DNA of 64,000 bases from Amyelois transitella. Its lineage: Eukaryota > Arthropoda > Insecta > Lepidoptera > Pyralidae. Where the stretch lies: positions 7,998,001-8,062,000 of the forward strand of contig NC_083511.1 of assembly GCF_032362555.1 (NCBI RefSeq), written 5' to 3'. Below the pieces are notes generated by a model. The model was not told the origin of the DNA. It saw nothing but the letters and a program-made list of their open reading frames with translations, and did not search any database. The translations under genes were made by a program, and so were the position numbers. The stretch's first letter is position 1. Every line of letters begins with the position of its first letter. This document shows positions 1-13,000 of this stretch, piece by piece.

Positions 1-197
1 GCACTAAAATAAAAATCATTTTCTCTATAAGACTTCAAACTATAGCCGCAGATATTTTGTACTCTCTGATTGTTTTTATTTAAGGTCTATTTTTTCAATA
101 AAATCATAGCGACTTTTAACTGTCTTCAAAAATTAAGGAGGTTAACAATTGGACTTTCTTTTATAGTTTGTGACGCGTAGATATCATCTTAAGTGGA

Positions 198-480
198 ATG
201 CTAATTCTTCTCTTCTGTGTTGATTCTCTACGACTGAGGGTCGTGACTACCATAAACTTCTCTTCATACGAAGGCACTCCAGGTCGTTCTTTCTTGCGCG
301 TGTTCCTTGGCCTTCTAGAAGTGGGTACGCGTCACCGTCCTGACATGTCCGTCCACCTTGTCAAACATGACCGAACAAAATAAGCTTTTCAGATCAATGT
401 CGCACCGAGATAATATTATGTGGCCGAAGAATACAAGGAGTCTCTGAAGACAAGTCTCGGAAAGACGGAATGCTAATTGA
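198..480 (-). mobile_element. Possible decayed LINE fragment
   Basis: On the minus strand the region reads, with stops, as pieces such as AKEHAQERTTWSAFV, in the style of the C-terminal end of non-LTR element proteins (A-x-x-R-x-x-W). It has higher GC than its surroundings. Weak evidence. Confidence 0.25.
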
Positions 481-3400
481 AAACTATAAAAAAATATTTA
501 ATTTCAATTTGATTGATTTAAATATATCACCTTAAATATGTGATGTATTTTACTTATCAAAAAGGCTTAACATTAATACATCATTGTGGAAACTGCTACA
601 AGATAATATCAATTAAAAATTATGTAGGTGGTTAAGTATTGTGACAATGTGCAGCAAAATTGATGGTAATATAATAAACAACTATTATATGTATATGTAA
701 GTCAAACATACCAAAATTAAATTTTAATCCATAAAGTATTAAAAGTAACGAGAAAGAAATCCCATTTAGGTATAAAAACGCATTGTACTGCTTTTAGCCC
801 TGACTGTTGAACAAAGAAATAACATTCAACATTGAATACAGAACTAACCATTATCAGATTTCGCACATAAAGTCGAACATTCGTGTTGGTAAGTAAAGTT
901 TAATCTCATTATAATGAAACTGTACTTGAGCGCAGACCAACAGCGGGTTGCGCAGTCGCACGTCGCCTTCTGGGCGTGCCGACACACCTCTCTATTAACG
1001 TAGCCCTCCAAGACCAGCTAGTGTTGGTATTAAAGCTTTTCTATGATAAATAGATAAATAAACAATCTAAAACAACAATAAAAAGAGGACATTGACTCGC
1101 TGATTGAATACATATCAACGAACAGCTCAAACCGCTGGGAGAGGTTACAAATTAGGCATGTGTCTAGGGGTACACTTAAGAGACAATAACCCTCAATTCC
1201 CGCGGGGAGGGAAATTAACGAGTTTGCATACACTATTTACCAAACCAGCAAAAAAGCAAATACTACGAGTATTTTTAAACAGTACAATAGTTGATGTCAA
1301 TGAATAAAAAAAAACAACAGATAAAGAGAGTAAAATAATTTAAAATTTATTTATAGAGAGAATAATAAACACGCGCTTTAATGTATATTGGGACCGACAA
1401 TGGAGATATTAAGATCTTTGTATGATACTGGCGATAAATTGCCGATCAACAAGCGTGTACGTGTGTAAATTGAATTAAAAGATAAGTGTCGAAGGAAAAG
1501 CATTCGCGTGAACGATTAATAAGATGCTTTGACCCTTCGAGATATAGAGAGACCTCTATAAAGTCAAACCTAAAGATAAAATATACTACATACAGCAACG
1601 TGCCTAATGCAATTAAGATATCATGACATCTATATGAAGATTTAATGATAACCTTCGCGATACAAAAATTTGGAATTCTCATCATGAACGAATTCACATG
1701 TTTCCATCGATCAGCTTATGAATCTTTCCGACGTGGAACAAGAAACATCATTAGCCTTATTTAAATGATTAAGCAATAACGCCTTACTGTGAACATAATT
1801 TAAGTCAGTATCTATGATTTATACAGCTAAAGCTTTTCCAACCTTACTAAAACTGTAAGTATGAATAAAGCAATAAAATAAATAGCATCAAATAATATAT
1901 TAGTGCCATAAAATATTCGTAAATTAATTAATTATGTGACGACGATGTTCAATCAACGCAAAGGTTAAACATTAGCTGCCAAATTACAATTAATATTCGA
2001 AAAAATTCTTTATTCACATTCCGAAACACGCAGTAATTTTACGATATGGCATATATAAAGATTGTTAAATCGGTAAATTATAGTGATAATAAAACTTTTG
2101 TAATATTCGGAGTTGAGCAATCGGCAAAATGTTTAGCCTTGCTGTAATCGTAAACTTGGAATAAGTTAACATAAAATACAGGTTAAGGAATTATTAGGTA
2201 GGTACCTACATTAAAAGCACCCTCAGCCAGGATAAAAATAACGGGGGTTTACAACGGGGGTATAAAATTTTAATAAATGTATTTTATATACTAACTAGAT
2301 ATTCGCCGCGAATACTTTTTTTGCGAAATGGTGAATGTCGCAAAAACTAAATACATACAAAATGTATTAACGCCCCATGTTGATGGGAATCATATTCATA
2401 CCTAATTACAACCATCAAAAAACATCACACACAGTAAAATTGTACAAACATTGATAGTTCTTAAGTCTATTCCATTAATACAACGTAATACGCATACGTT
2501 AGCAAGTAGACCCACCTCGTACATTCGCATTATAAGGTCGTAAATCAAAAGCGGATTCCGAAAGAACATCTTAATTTGCATCGCTGCAAGCCAGTGACAC
2601 TAACGACTCACTAACGAAAACAACCAAATGGAACTATCAATTTTTGTGTCCCCAAAAGCGCCATTAAAATCCCAACAAGCACTCGCAGGTTATTTAATAC
2701 GTGTTCCAAACGCTCTCCATTAATTTTCAATTAGAAAATAATTTACGGACAGAAAATGTTCACATTTACAAGTTAACATTCTTTAGCCTTATTAATTTTC
2801 ATATGCTAGGAAACGCTTCTATTATTACTAGGTATCTCGCGAACAACTGCTAACAACATTTTAACGGATTCGTCAATAGTGTAATAACAGGAATAGCAAG
2901 TGCATAACTGTTTCCGTACAATAACGTTTTAAATGGGAACGTTAAATGTGTAGGCCATTAATGTTGGAATGTAATAAAATAATCGAGCAATGATGCCGTT
3001 AATCACCAGATGATATCTTATTTAGAGGTAGCTAATGAGGGACGTAGATCACATTTGGTAATGAAGACATGGGTAGATTTATCAAACACTTTCGATCCAA
3101 AAGTTATGGAAGGTGTTTAAGAGAACCGTGTTGACATAATAGCAGCATAAACGCAGTTAAACGCTTCGTTTTCTTATTAGGATTTTAAGAAAATGATAGC
3201 AATTAATCATATACATATTATTTTATGTAGTTATTAATATTGCATATACCATAGAGGTATAAAAATACATATAAAATTCAAAGAAAGCACATGAAAAGAT
3301 GACATTATTAATGAAAAGAGCGATACCAATACAAATATTGATTAAATATTAATAATTTATTTGAAAAAATAATTTATATTGCCTACCTGGCATCTAGATA

Positions 3401-3490
3401 CAAGATAATCAAATTCCTAACAATAAAACGAATGCAAATAAACTCATTACAATAACAACTCACTGGATCTCTTAAACCGTCTATTACGTA
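481..3490. other. AT-rich non-coding sequence
   Basis: No gene recognised. A lepidopteran-style TAGGTAGGTACCTAC run occurs at 2196-2210. A GC-rich patch at 914-1000 has a short open frame with no recognisable similarity. Confidence 0.4.
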
Positions 3491-3491
3491 C

Positions 3492-3559
3492 TTAACACGA
3501 TATCGTTTCCTCTCAGCATTAACAAATGTTAATGCTGAGAGGAAACGATATCGTGTTAA
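3492..3559. repeat. Perfect 32-bp foldback with TTAA ends
   Basis: Arms 3492-3523 and 3528-3559 are exact reverse complements around the 4-nt loop AAAT. The outermost bases of both arms are TTAA, the target site of piggyBac-type transposons, so the interior could be a 60-bp foldback element between TTAA copies. An alternative is a long hairpin RNA source. Confidence 0.85.
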
Positions 3560-4794
3560 AACGTGTGCAAACCAATAATTGTCCTTAAAGACGCCATCCA
3601 CTGGAGAACAAGACTATTATAGAGCTAAGCGCCTTCAGTTGTCATGTTCAATGAGTATTAGAGGTAGAGTGGAAGTGTATTTTTAGCATAATATTTATTA
3701 TGAAAATTTCTTGGTTCTGGTGGAGAACATCCTTCGCTGAATCAACAAAACAAAAGTGAGTACACAAAAACGCGGATCGGAGCAAAACAGACAGCCGACA
3801 GTTAAAATTAATAGAAATATTTTCACATTTTCGATCTATGTAGCCAATATTTTAGAATGATTTGGAAATATAATAAGTAAAAAATTAAGATAGTGGGGGT
3901 TAACATCGTGAGAAATCTGCAAATTCTGAAAAGTGGGATGTAACCATGTAACCATGATCAACCTGGAACGAGTACCCCTGCACTGAACCACGTCATCTAT
4001 TATAGGAACCCCCAAAAAATACATTTGGTAGTTTAAAGCGCGTTTTATATAGGAACAGGAAGCGTTAACTGACTATGTTTTATACTATGTAATGGTAGCA
4101 ATGTAACCTTATATCTAGAAATACTTCTAATTATCACTTGTAATTCTTTAATTGGTTTTGGATATGCATTTTGAATTCGTGTCGTTTTTTGTCATATTAA
4201 ATTGAGATTCAAATAGTAACAGGTTGCCCATCGCCCACAAGAAAAATTTAAGGTTTATTTGCATTTCCCTTAGTAGCCTTTTACTTTTGCTTTGACTTTG
4301 AATGTCTTTATACTAAGCAGTGGTAAAACAAACTGAACATGCATTTTGTCTATGGCAATTAAGTTTTACTACTTTGAATACAGTCGTACATTTCAAAGAG
4401 CTTAAAGCGTTTATAAGTAAGATCCACGAGACGCTAGCACGCAAAACGGACAGCGCTGCACATTGTATGAAGATTGTATGTTAAATGGTGCGCCATTAAA
4501 TGGAATTAATAAACACATTACAGTGTAATATTAGGCGCAGACGACATGATTAAGCGACACAAACGTGGGAACTGACGAAGAAAAAGCCTGGTACACTGCA
4601 AAATAATGATGTGTATACAAAATTTATATTGAATGCATTTTGACAAAGATGTAGAGTTAAACAGAACGTCGGGTTTTTAAACGTACAAGCTTTTTGTAGC
4701 ACTTTGCAGATAATTTAAGAAATTATGATAAAGACACAAGTTGGTCTGGTCAGCCGTCTGCTCCCATTGACATTTAAAAATATAATCTACAAGG
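3560..4794. other. AT-rich non-coding sequence with one repeat fragment
   Basis: 4190-4290 resembles part of the family at 6240-6505 (AATTGAGATTCAAATAGTAA, CAGGTTGCCCATCGCC, CCCTTAGTAGCCTTTTAC). Nothing else recognised. Confidence 0.45.
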
Positions 4795-4990
4795 TTTTAC
4801 TCGCAGCTTCGCTCGAGTAAATTTAGCGCCATCTGCAAAAAGCGACGAATTTAACGCTATCTATGAAAAAGCGACGAAATTAGCGCCTTTTACAAAAATC
4901 AACGAATTAGTCGCCACATCCCACGGGAACTATAGTTTTTACCGGGATAAAGAGTACCCTATGTCCTTCTCCAGACTCTTAAATGTAAGT
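4795..4990 (-). mobile_element. Repeat relic with three short tandem units
   Basis: TTTTACTCGCAGCTTCGCTC is typical of one edge of moth Helitron-like elements in reverse. It is followed by three diverged units of about 28 bp (4822-4849, 4850-4879, 4880-4906) built on TTAGCGCC...AAAAAGCGACGAA. Confidence 0.45.
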
Positions 4991-5148
4991 GAAATATAAG
5001 TACATGATATTTCATAAAGATTAATTCAGAAGATATGACCCGTGAATAGGTTACAAACAAATAAATTTACTTTTGCGTTTATAATATTAGTAGGAATAAT
5101 ATTAAAGTAACTCGCACACATCGTGAAATTGATCGAGTTTTAATCCTA

Positions 5149-5353
5149 TCCTACTACTATTATAAAGGCGAAAGTTTGTATGGATGTATGGATGTTTGTT
5201 ACTCTTTCACGCAAAAACTACTGAACCGATTACCATGAAATTTGGTATGTAGGTAGCTGAAGACCCAGAATAACACATAGGCTACTTTTTATCCCAGAGT
5301 TCCCGCGGGATTGATAGGGTTTCCATGCGGACGAAGTCGCGGGCGGCCTCTAG
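5149..5353 (+). mobile_element. Lep1-type non-autonomous Helitron
   Basis: Starts TCCTACTACTATTATAAAGG and continues CGAAAGTTTGTATGGATG, TTTCACGCAAAAACTACTGA and ATAGGCTACTTTTTATCCC. It ends GACGAAGTCGCGGGCGGC then CTCTAG. It is flanked by A on the left and T on the right, the A/T insertion site of Helitrons. About 205 bp, complete. Lep1 is a well-known lepidopteran family. Confidence 0.88.
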
Positions 5354-5996
5354 TAATCTATAAGATTACACGACTATGTGTCATCACTTTCTCTCTCCTA
5401 TTAATACGGAATTCAATTGATATTACGTCTAACTCACCTGTGTATCATTCATGATATGACGCAACGCATTCGATATCGATCAAGAACGTGAAAGTGTTAT
5501 AAATCTTAATAAAAAGAAATTTCATGAAACGTACACCAGTAAAGAGTCACTATATTAACACCGGAAGCCAAAAGATTTAAATGATCAAATCTTACAGCAG
5601 TAATAAAACTCAGACGGTATTGCCGTCACGCCCAGAGACGGCATAAAATATCAAATACCATAACCAGAATCAAGTAAAACTAGATACGTACTAAGCGTCT
5701 TCACTACACAATGGATATCTGGCTTTATGAAAATATCAATAATAGTATTGAAGGTAGTTTAGTACGCTATTAATGCACGGCGCGCTTGCAGACAAATTCA
5801 ATTGACAGGAGCCTCCTAGAGAGCCGTGGGGTGTCTCTCGTTTACATCTACCCGCCTGTCTATTTACGCTGCTATCCATACATATAATAAAACTGTAACT
5901 CAACTTTGTCTGTACATTGAAGATATTTAAGAAAAAAAATTATAAGGGGTCTTTTTAGGGTCAATAGAAGCCAAAACAATTTTTTTTAGAATTTTT

Positions 5997-5997
<1 letters not shown>

Positions 5998-6030
<33 letters not shown>

Positions 6031-6048
6031 CTGTCTGTATGTTTGTAC
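5998..6048 (+). repeat. (GTCT)n microsatellite
   Basis: About ten units of GTCT with one GTCC interruption, inside the Helitron-like element. Such tracts are a usual internal feature of these moth elements. Confidence 0.9.
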
Positions 6049-6239
6049 GCGCATCACGCAAAATCTACCGAACGGATCTGAACGAAATTCGGCACAGATA
6101 TAGTTAGTAACCTGGATTAGAATATAGGCTACTTTTTATCCTGAAATTCTATCCCAAGGGGATGAAATAGGGGGTGCAAGTTTGTATGGAACTTCGTCAT
6201 TTTTGATTTGAATCGATATAAAAAGCTATAAATAATTAT

Positions 6240-6505
6240 ACATACATACATACATATGGTCACGTCTATATCCCTTGCGGGGTAGACAGAGCCAACAGTC
6301 TTAAAAAGGCTGAATGGCCACGTTCAGCTATTTGGCTTAATGATAGAATTGAGATTCAAATAGTGACAGGTTGTTAACCCAACGCCTAAAAAAGAATCCC
6401 AAGTTTGTAAGCCTATCCCTTAGTCGCCTTTTACGACATCCATGGAAAAGAGCTGGAGTGGTCCTATTCTTTTTTGTGTTGGTGCCGGGAACCACACGGC
6501 ACCAT
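6240..6505 (+). repeat. Interspersed repeat family B, best copy
   Basis: Begins with (CATA)n and ATGGTCACGTCTATATCCC, then GCGGGGTAGACAGAGCC, TTGAGATTCAAATAGTGACA, CCCTTAGTCGCCTTTTACGA, ending GGTGCCGGGAACCACACGGC. Fragments recur at about 4190-4290, 23395-23475 and 33605-33745. It is common in moths and probably the 3' part of a retroelement. Confidence 0.7.
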
Positions 6506-7068
6506 AAATAATTAATTCTTATGTTTATTATAATGAAAAATGATGATAATGATTAAAAAAAATAGCATTTTATTGATTTAATTCATTATGCTTTGTTTAT
6601 TGATTTAGTTCCAGTGGTTTAGGTATTTATTTTTTGACCACCCGATACGAGATGGCGCCTCATGAGAATTTAAGAAATAACACGATTGTAGCCGCCGGCA
6701 AAATTTTTAATTAATTAAGTTTTAATTAAGTAATTTTAGTTTCGCCAGTACTTACTTCCATTATTATACTTACCTTTTTTTGTCTTTAGAATTTATTCGT
6801 TTTTTAACAGCTGCGCCCCCGGGACTTTGCTTTTGTAGGAAAAATAAGTTATGTTCTATTCCAGGCATTATTCTTCCCGTGTACGTAAGTTTCATCAAAA
6901 TCTATCCAGTTGAATTTGCATGATTGAATAGCATCCTCAAACACGCACTCACGTAGGCACATCTATTTTTTTGCATAATATTAGTTTATGTCAATGCAAG
7001 GCTCTTAATCTAAGCAATCTTTTTATGGAAGCGAAATTAACGTAGGCGAAGCCGCGGGCAAAAGCTAG

Positions 7069-10000
7069 TTGGAAATAAAATTGAGCGGCGAGATTGCATA
7101 GGACCTCTCAAAGGGTGCGATCGAAAGTTTATGATCAAATTTTATTGTTGACATCAAGAGTGTCGTCTTATAAAGGTAAACGCCGACGACTGGAAAATTG
7201 AAAGAAATTTAACATTGAGTTTATATCCTCTAAAATCAATTGTTTTATTCAATAAGAATCTAAGCTAATTCTACAGTTAATGTATTTCAAGCAATAACTA
7301 TTCTACTGCTTGCTAAGTTGACACCTTTCTCTCTTACCGAACGTGCTCACAACTACGTTTTCACTATTGTTAAGGTTTAACTAAATAGATCTCATTAGCA
7401 TGTATGTTTTGTAATGTACATCAACACAGATTATTTAAATAACAAACGGCTATAGCTTCTTATAAATCATTCCAATATAATTAATATCTCGTATATGATT
7501 AAGGAGTGCATATGAAATGGCATAATGCATACATAAAGCTGAATTCCATTGCATCAAACTATTGTCGCATAGCTGAGCCCCAAACTCGAATATCCGATCG
7601 TCTCAATACGTTTACAAGACGCGTCCCAGTGGCGTTATCACAAAATATGATAGATCGACGGCGGCGGCGCGACGCACTCCCACGCAGACCAACTGTGATT
7701 AATTATAATTCGAATTTTATTCAAAGTGAACAGCGGACAAACTACGATACCAATCAATAAACGGTTCCATACCGACGACGACGTGGACGGTACCGACATG
7801 ATACCACAATTTACTGTTGCTGATACACCGTATGAAGATGTCAAAAGCGCACTCAAACTACTCTGATAGAAAGCCTCGGAACAATAGTAGCGACATTTTC
7901 ATTGCGATAGGAATGCCTCGTAATACAATGTTAAGCGAACGATAGATCATTTGTCATCCGGTTGCGCCTTCACGATTGCAGTTATTCATCTGGACAGTGA
8001 AGCAGTTAAAATATAGCGGTAAGCTTTCAGAGCCAAAAATTAAGGTACTAAAATCTTCATGAATTTTTGAATAGGCATAATTTAAAAACTTTACTTGTAC
8101 TTGTGAGTATAAATCGTTATACACCGTAATAAACGTAAATTGAAAATAGCGTAAAGGGCTTATTCAATAAACGAGTTGTACATTTTTTTATAAACGGTAC
8201 CGATTATTAGAAACAGATATTAGACCCCCACGAGTACAGACTCTCACTGCGTGAGAAATTGTAAGCCATTTGACAACATCGTTAATACAAATTTATTTCA
8301 TATTACCAGAGCAATAATCCATCGCATTATAATACTCGGATTTGATTATCTGAATACAAACATCAGTTGGTATGAATAAACCGCTTCCTCTACATTGGAA
8401 TACAAAATTTAGAAATTTGTAAAATGATTTTGTACTTATAAGCTTAAAATTACTTTCATCATCATAATCAACTTTAAACAGGTATACTTTAAAAAAGACT
8501 GCTGTACTTTGAATACCAAAATTTTTTTGACACCGATTTCTAAAGTACTGCGTTTTAATGAGTCAAAGCGCTCAAAGACATTTCTTCTAGGCGATGTTCC
8601 TTATTCACCAAGCTTTGATCTCAACTGGTTTCTGCGAACAATACGAGGGCCAAGGCTGGCCGAGTTGCAGTCATCTTATAAATCATAGCGACGACCACAA
8701 GCGCCACAAAGATAGAAGCGACACGCATCCCCGTCTCGGCATAATAAATAACAGCCCATTCTCGCTTTCAAAGCGACGCCGGGGAGCAATAAGTCCCGGT
8801 CGGGTCAGAGGTGAAGTGAATAAAAAACGGCCGACAATTAAATAGCGTTCTTGAAGGTTAATGAGCACAATAAATATGTTGTCGGCACCGCAGCTGCGGC
8901 TAAACAAATGCTGGTGTCACACGTGAGAAGGGTTCATAATTTGACAGATAGAAGGCACAACCTATGACTGACTAGCGACATCATTGTCAAATCAGAGCTC
9001 GTTCGTCCGACACTTGAAAGACCCTGAGGGTACTCTTATATAGTCTGAATATTCTAAGCTATTGCTTAATCTATTGCAAACTATCACCATCAATGCAACT
9101 TACAAAACTAACACAAATAAAAAGTTTTTGAACTATTATAACTAGTAACGGTATTCGTTAATCCAATAATTTATTATCCGAGTGTCATATGTAATTCAGT
9201 TCTTCATAAAAAATAATCAAACGTGTGCTTATGAAAACAAACTATTGAAAATTTGTCACGGTATTTTATAAAATGTAAAGAAATGAAATCTTTATTACAT
9301 TTAATCTTTTATTTATAGTTTGTCGCGTTGCCTAGATCATTAGCTATACCATTTCTGTTGTCTATAAATAATATCAATAGTTATTTACGATATAAAAATC
9401 CCACGAAGGGTTAATATAATTTTTGTTTCAATACATTATGCAACAAATATCATGTCAGCAAGCTTATTGCTGTATATGACAAGGCTAAAATCAGTAGAAA
9501 CGAAAGGAGTCTGCAAATCTCCCCCGCAGCATACACACATGACTGCACCAGACGCAGTCATACCTGCGTTTGATTTATAACGAGAAGGGGACAGAGAAAC
9601 CGCGGGTGTGAATTAAATCGGCGAACCTTTACATCCTAAGGCATACGCGACCATTTCAAAGGATCTCTGCAAATTAATCAAAACTGTTGATCTCGGTTGT
9701 GATTCCAACCACTGAGGTAGTTTAAACGCGCCAACATAAACTGGAAGGGGTATCAAGTCACAGCGGGAAAGAATAACTGCCGGCGCCTCGGACAAAATGC
9801 AGCATGTTCGTGACCACTGACTATTATCAGCTCTAAAGATATTTGCCGCGTGACTATACTGTTTTACGAAGCCGCCGACGTTTCTTCATGAATTCGTTAC
9901 TGTGATTTTTTATTTTAACATCTTTATTTTGATAATATTTTCTCTACAGTAGAGATTATAGTTGTAGTATCTTGGGCACACATAAACCAGTTTTAAATAA

Positions 10001-13000
10001 TAACGCGGAAGTCTGCACTGATAATTTGATTAACATGTGCATTGTGGCGACTGTCTTTAAGTACACGAAAAAAATGCATTACCACAGTCATCATTACATC
10101 TTTGTTGTGTTTCACAAAGTTCAGCTAAATACATAGTGTGAATTAGACTCGGCTTGCGGACGTACTTCTGTATACATAATTTTTTGCTATCGAATCCACT
10201 CTTACATGTTAAGAAATAGAGAACATAATTGCTAGTTTTGGAATTATAAGAAATTGGTAAAAGTATAAAATCAACAGGAACATATTAACACCAGTAAGAA
10301 GGTATAGAACCGTGGGTGTTCCAAACTAGTCTTATTTTTGTACACATTAACTAAGTACCAAAAATATATTTAGTAATTGGAAGTATTTTAAACACGTATA
10401 AATTGAAACTTCTATGTCCCAATAAAAAACTGTAAATACTGTGTTACTAAAAATAATTAAAAGCAAGAAATACCTAGCTAAAAATTACATCTAGCAAAAT
10501 GATGTAGCGTAACTAACGGTACATACACTTTTGATTTGCGAGTTTAAGATTTATAAAACTTATTAAATGCCAATAATCATATTCGAGCAAGAGATAATGA
10601 GGGCAATAAGCAAAAATAAACTTATTTATTTAGCGTTATAAACACATCAATAACCTTATTTATTTAACAAAGATAAACTATAATTGTTGTCGTAACGTAG
10701 AAACCTCTGTAGCACCCTCGAGATATTGGTTTAGTTTCCCAAGTTAATTGATTCTATGAATTTCATCATCATCATGGCATTTTGTAGAATAGTGTTTTAG
10801 GTATACCCCTACAGATTGTTCTACTAAGACCAATCTCAAAATATTTTCATCTGAGAAAAAGTGTCTCATATTAATCACAGTTTTTAATTAAACAAAGCAC
10901 AAAAGTTGTTAAATTCTACATTGATTCAAGATAACTATTTATGATGTTGATAATACACATAATAAATTATTCAACCTCAATCAACTTGGGATTTGAATGA
11001 TATCTAGTTCAGAACAGGCACTTACGGGTAATTTGAAGACAAAGGCAGAAGCGACAGTACAAATTCCAAACATGACCCAAAATCAAGTTGCACTTAAAAA
11101 GCAAGCACACCGGCGCGGTGGCTGGCCGGAACGCCGCCCTCTGTTTTAGGAGAGAGCAAACAAGACGAAGATAGTAGACAAACAAATGTAAATGACCGAA
11201 ATGTGAACGTCATGTTTGGCATTCCCATAAAGCAGCGTTAACACGTCATTACAGGTAATGATGCCGTGATTACAGAGTGGAAACGGGGTGAGCGATGCTC
11301 GTATGATTGCCTGCTTACTGTGTGGTCTCGGCTTTATAAACAAATAAGCTGTACTCTCAACAGACACACGTGTCCATGCCCATCTGCCTTTAGATTAGTA
11401 GTGGGATCGAGGATTCATGATGTAACATAATTTTGCTTCAGTAATTAGGGTATTGGTTTTTCCGTATTTGCTAATTATGGTTTCAACCACGAATTTTTAT
11501 TAGAATTAGTGGTTTACGAACGGGATTTAACATGGTTTGGTTCATGTTGGTGATGATTTAAAAATTTTACGAGGCCATATTTAATTTCGTAACTTTCTAC
11601 ATATACATAGCAGCCGTAGCGATTGAGTGCTTATCTTGTGACAGAAGGGTTCCGGTTTCGAAACCTACTAAACCATTAAGATCAAAAATTCTAAAAAATA
11701 AAAAAAAACACTAAATATTATTGCAGTTTTAAGGTATGATACCTATATACTGATCAGAATTTTGTTGGAATTAACATTATTCTTTTAATATGAGCCCTTT
11801 CATAAACCGTAGCCTCAAGTCTTCATGACCCTTCAGTAAATCATCGACAATAAACGAAAATTCCATAGGGCCGGGTGCCCAATCGGGTGTAGATGTTATC
11901 GTAAACTCACGATAATTTATCGCAGGCTTATCGCTTGATCTGCGTAATTGATACGGGTGAAATCAAGGGACTGAAGGCGCCACTGTCGCGGGCTATAGTT
12001 TTTTACGAATTATAACACAAGATGTAAAATAGTCATGTTGTACATTATACATCATTACAGTACATTATATACGAGTATAATTGTACATACATACAAAATG
12101 AAGAAAACATTTTTTAGCTTCTATATTGATGTTTGTTATCTTAAAAGTCCAAAAATAGGCTTTTTTAATACGCATGATAATTTTTCCTTGAAGTGCTCAT
12201 AAAAATCATTCAATTACAAGTACCTACTTAAAAATACCGCACATGCTTCCTAAAACGTTACTTAACTCTCTTTTTTATTAACCCTAATATGGCAAGCATA
12301 AAATTAAAGCTATTCAGTGAAATGGGTCATCTTCGGTGGTCTAAAAAGCTGCCCAGGCGCAGTAGAATATACTTCGAGGCGAGATATTGCGACAAATAGC
12401 GTCAATAATAATTCGTAGCGCGTGCGCACTACCATCACTGATTGAGAGGCGCATAAAATGCGCCACCCGCAGCCCACGGCTGCATTATGAGCAATATTAA
12501 TAAAAAAAAATGAATAAAATTAAGAATTTGGACAAAATTAAGAACTTGGATTGGAATATGTATTAGGAATATGGATAGATATAATAAATGCAGTTGCGGC
12601 TATGAAGACGAACGTAGCGGCAAACGATAACTTCGATTGAACTGACCATATTTTTTACCAATGTAAATGATTCATTGTGTTAAAATTACTGGTTTGATTC
12701 AAAAGGTTAAGAAAACTGTGAAATCAAGTTTTGAGTGATAAATAAACGTAAGAGATAATAATAAACATAATGGATTTGAAGATACTGTATGTTATTAGGT
12801 TTTTAAAATTGGCATTATAGAAAATTGGTTTCTGATTTTTCTGGTTCTTGAAAGCCTGTTCTTTTCCTGCATTAATTAACTAATAAAGTAAATTTTTAAA
12901 TAAAAAACATTCCGTCTTAGATAAGTTTTTAGAGAGTTGGTAATCTGATCGCAAGAGTAATGAACTAGCGTCTTTACTACTTCTTCACGTGGTTGACCTT

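Larger units (their letters stand above)
5885..7068 (+). mobile_element. Composite Helitron-like element with nested repeat
   Basis: The left part contains TTTTTAGGGTCAATAGAAGC, a (GTCT)n run and CGCAAAATCTACCGAACGGA, then ATATAGGCTACTTTTTATCC. The right edge is GGCGAAGCCGCGGGCAAAAG then CTAG followed by T, a Helitron 3' end. Between them sits another repeat (6240-6505). Whether both edges belong to one insertion is inferred. Confidence 0.55.

Noticed and set aside
3073-3092. TGAAGACATGGGTAGATTT resembles the mature miR-71 sequence
   Set aside because: One base is missing near the seed, the 3' half differs, and no complementary arm lies within 100 bp on either side.
7506-8845. Open frames of about 84 codons at 7506-7760 and 8594-8845
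   Set aside because: No recognisable similarity, no splice context, overlapping open frames on the opposite strand, arginine-rich chance composition.
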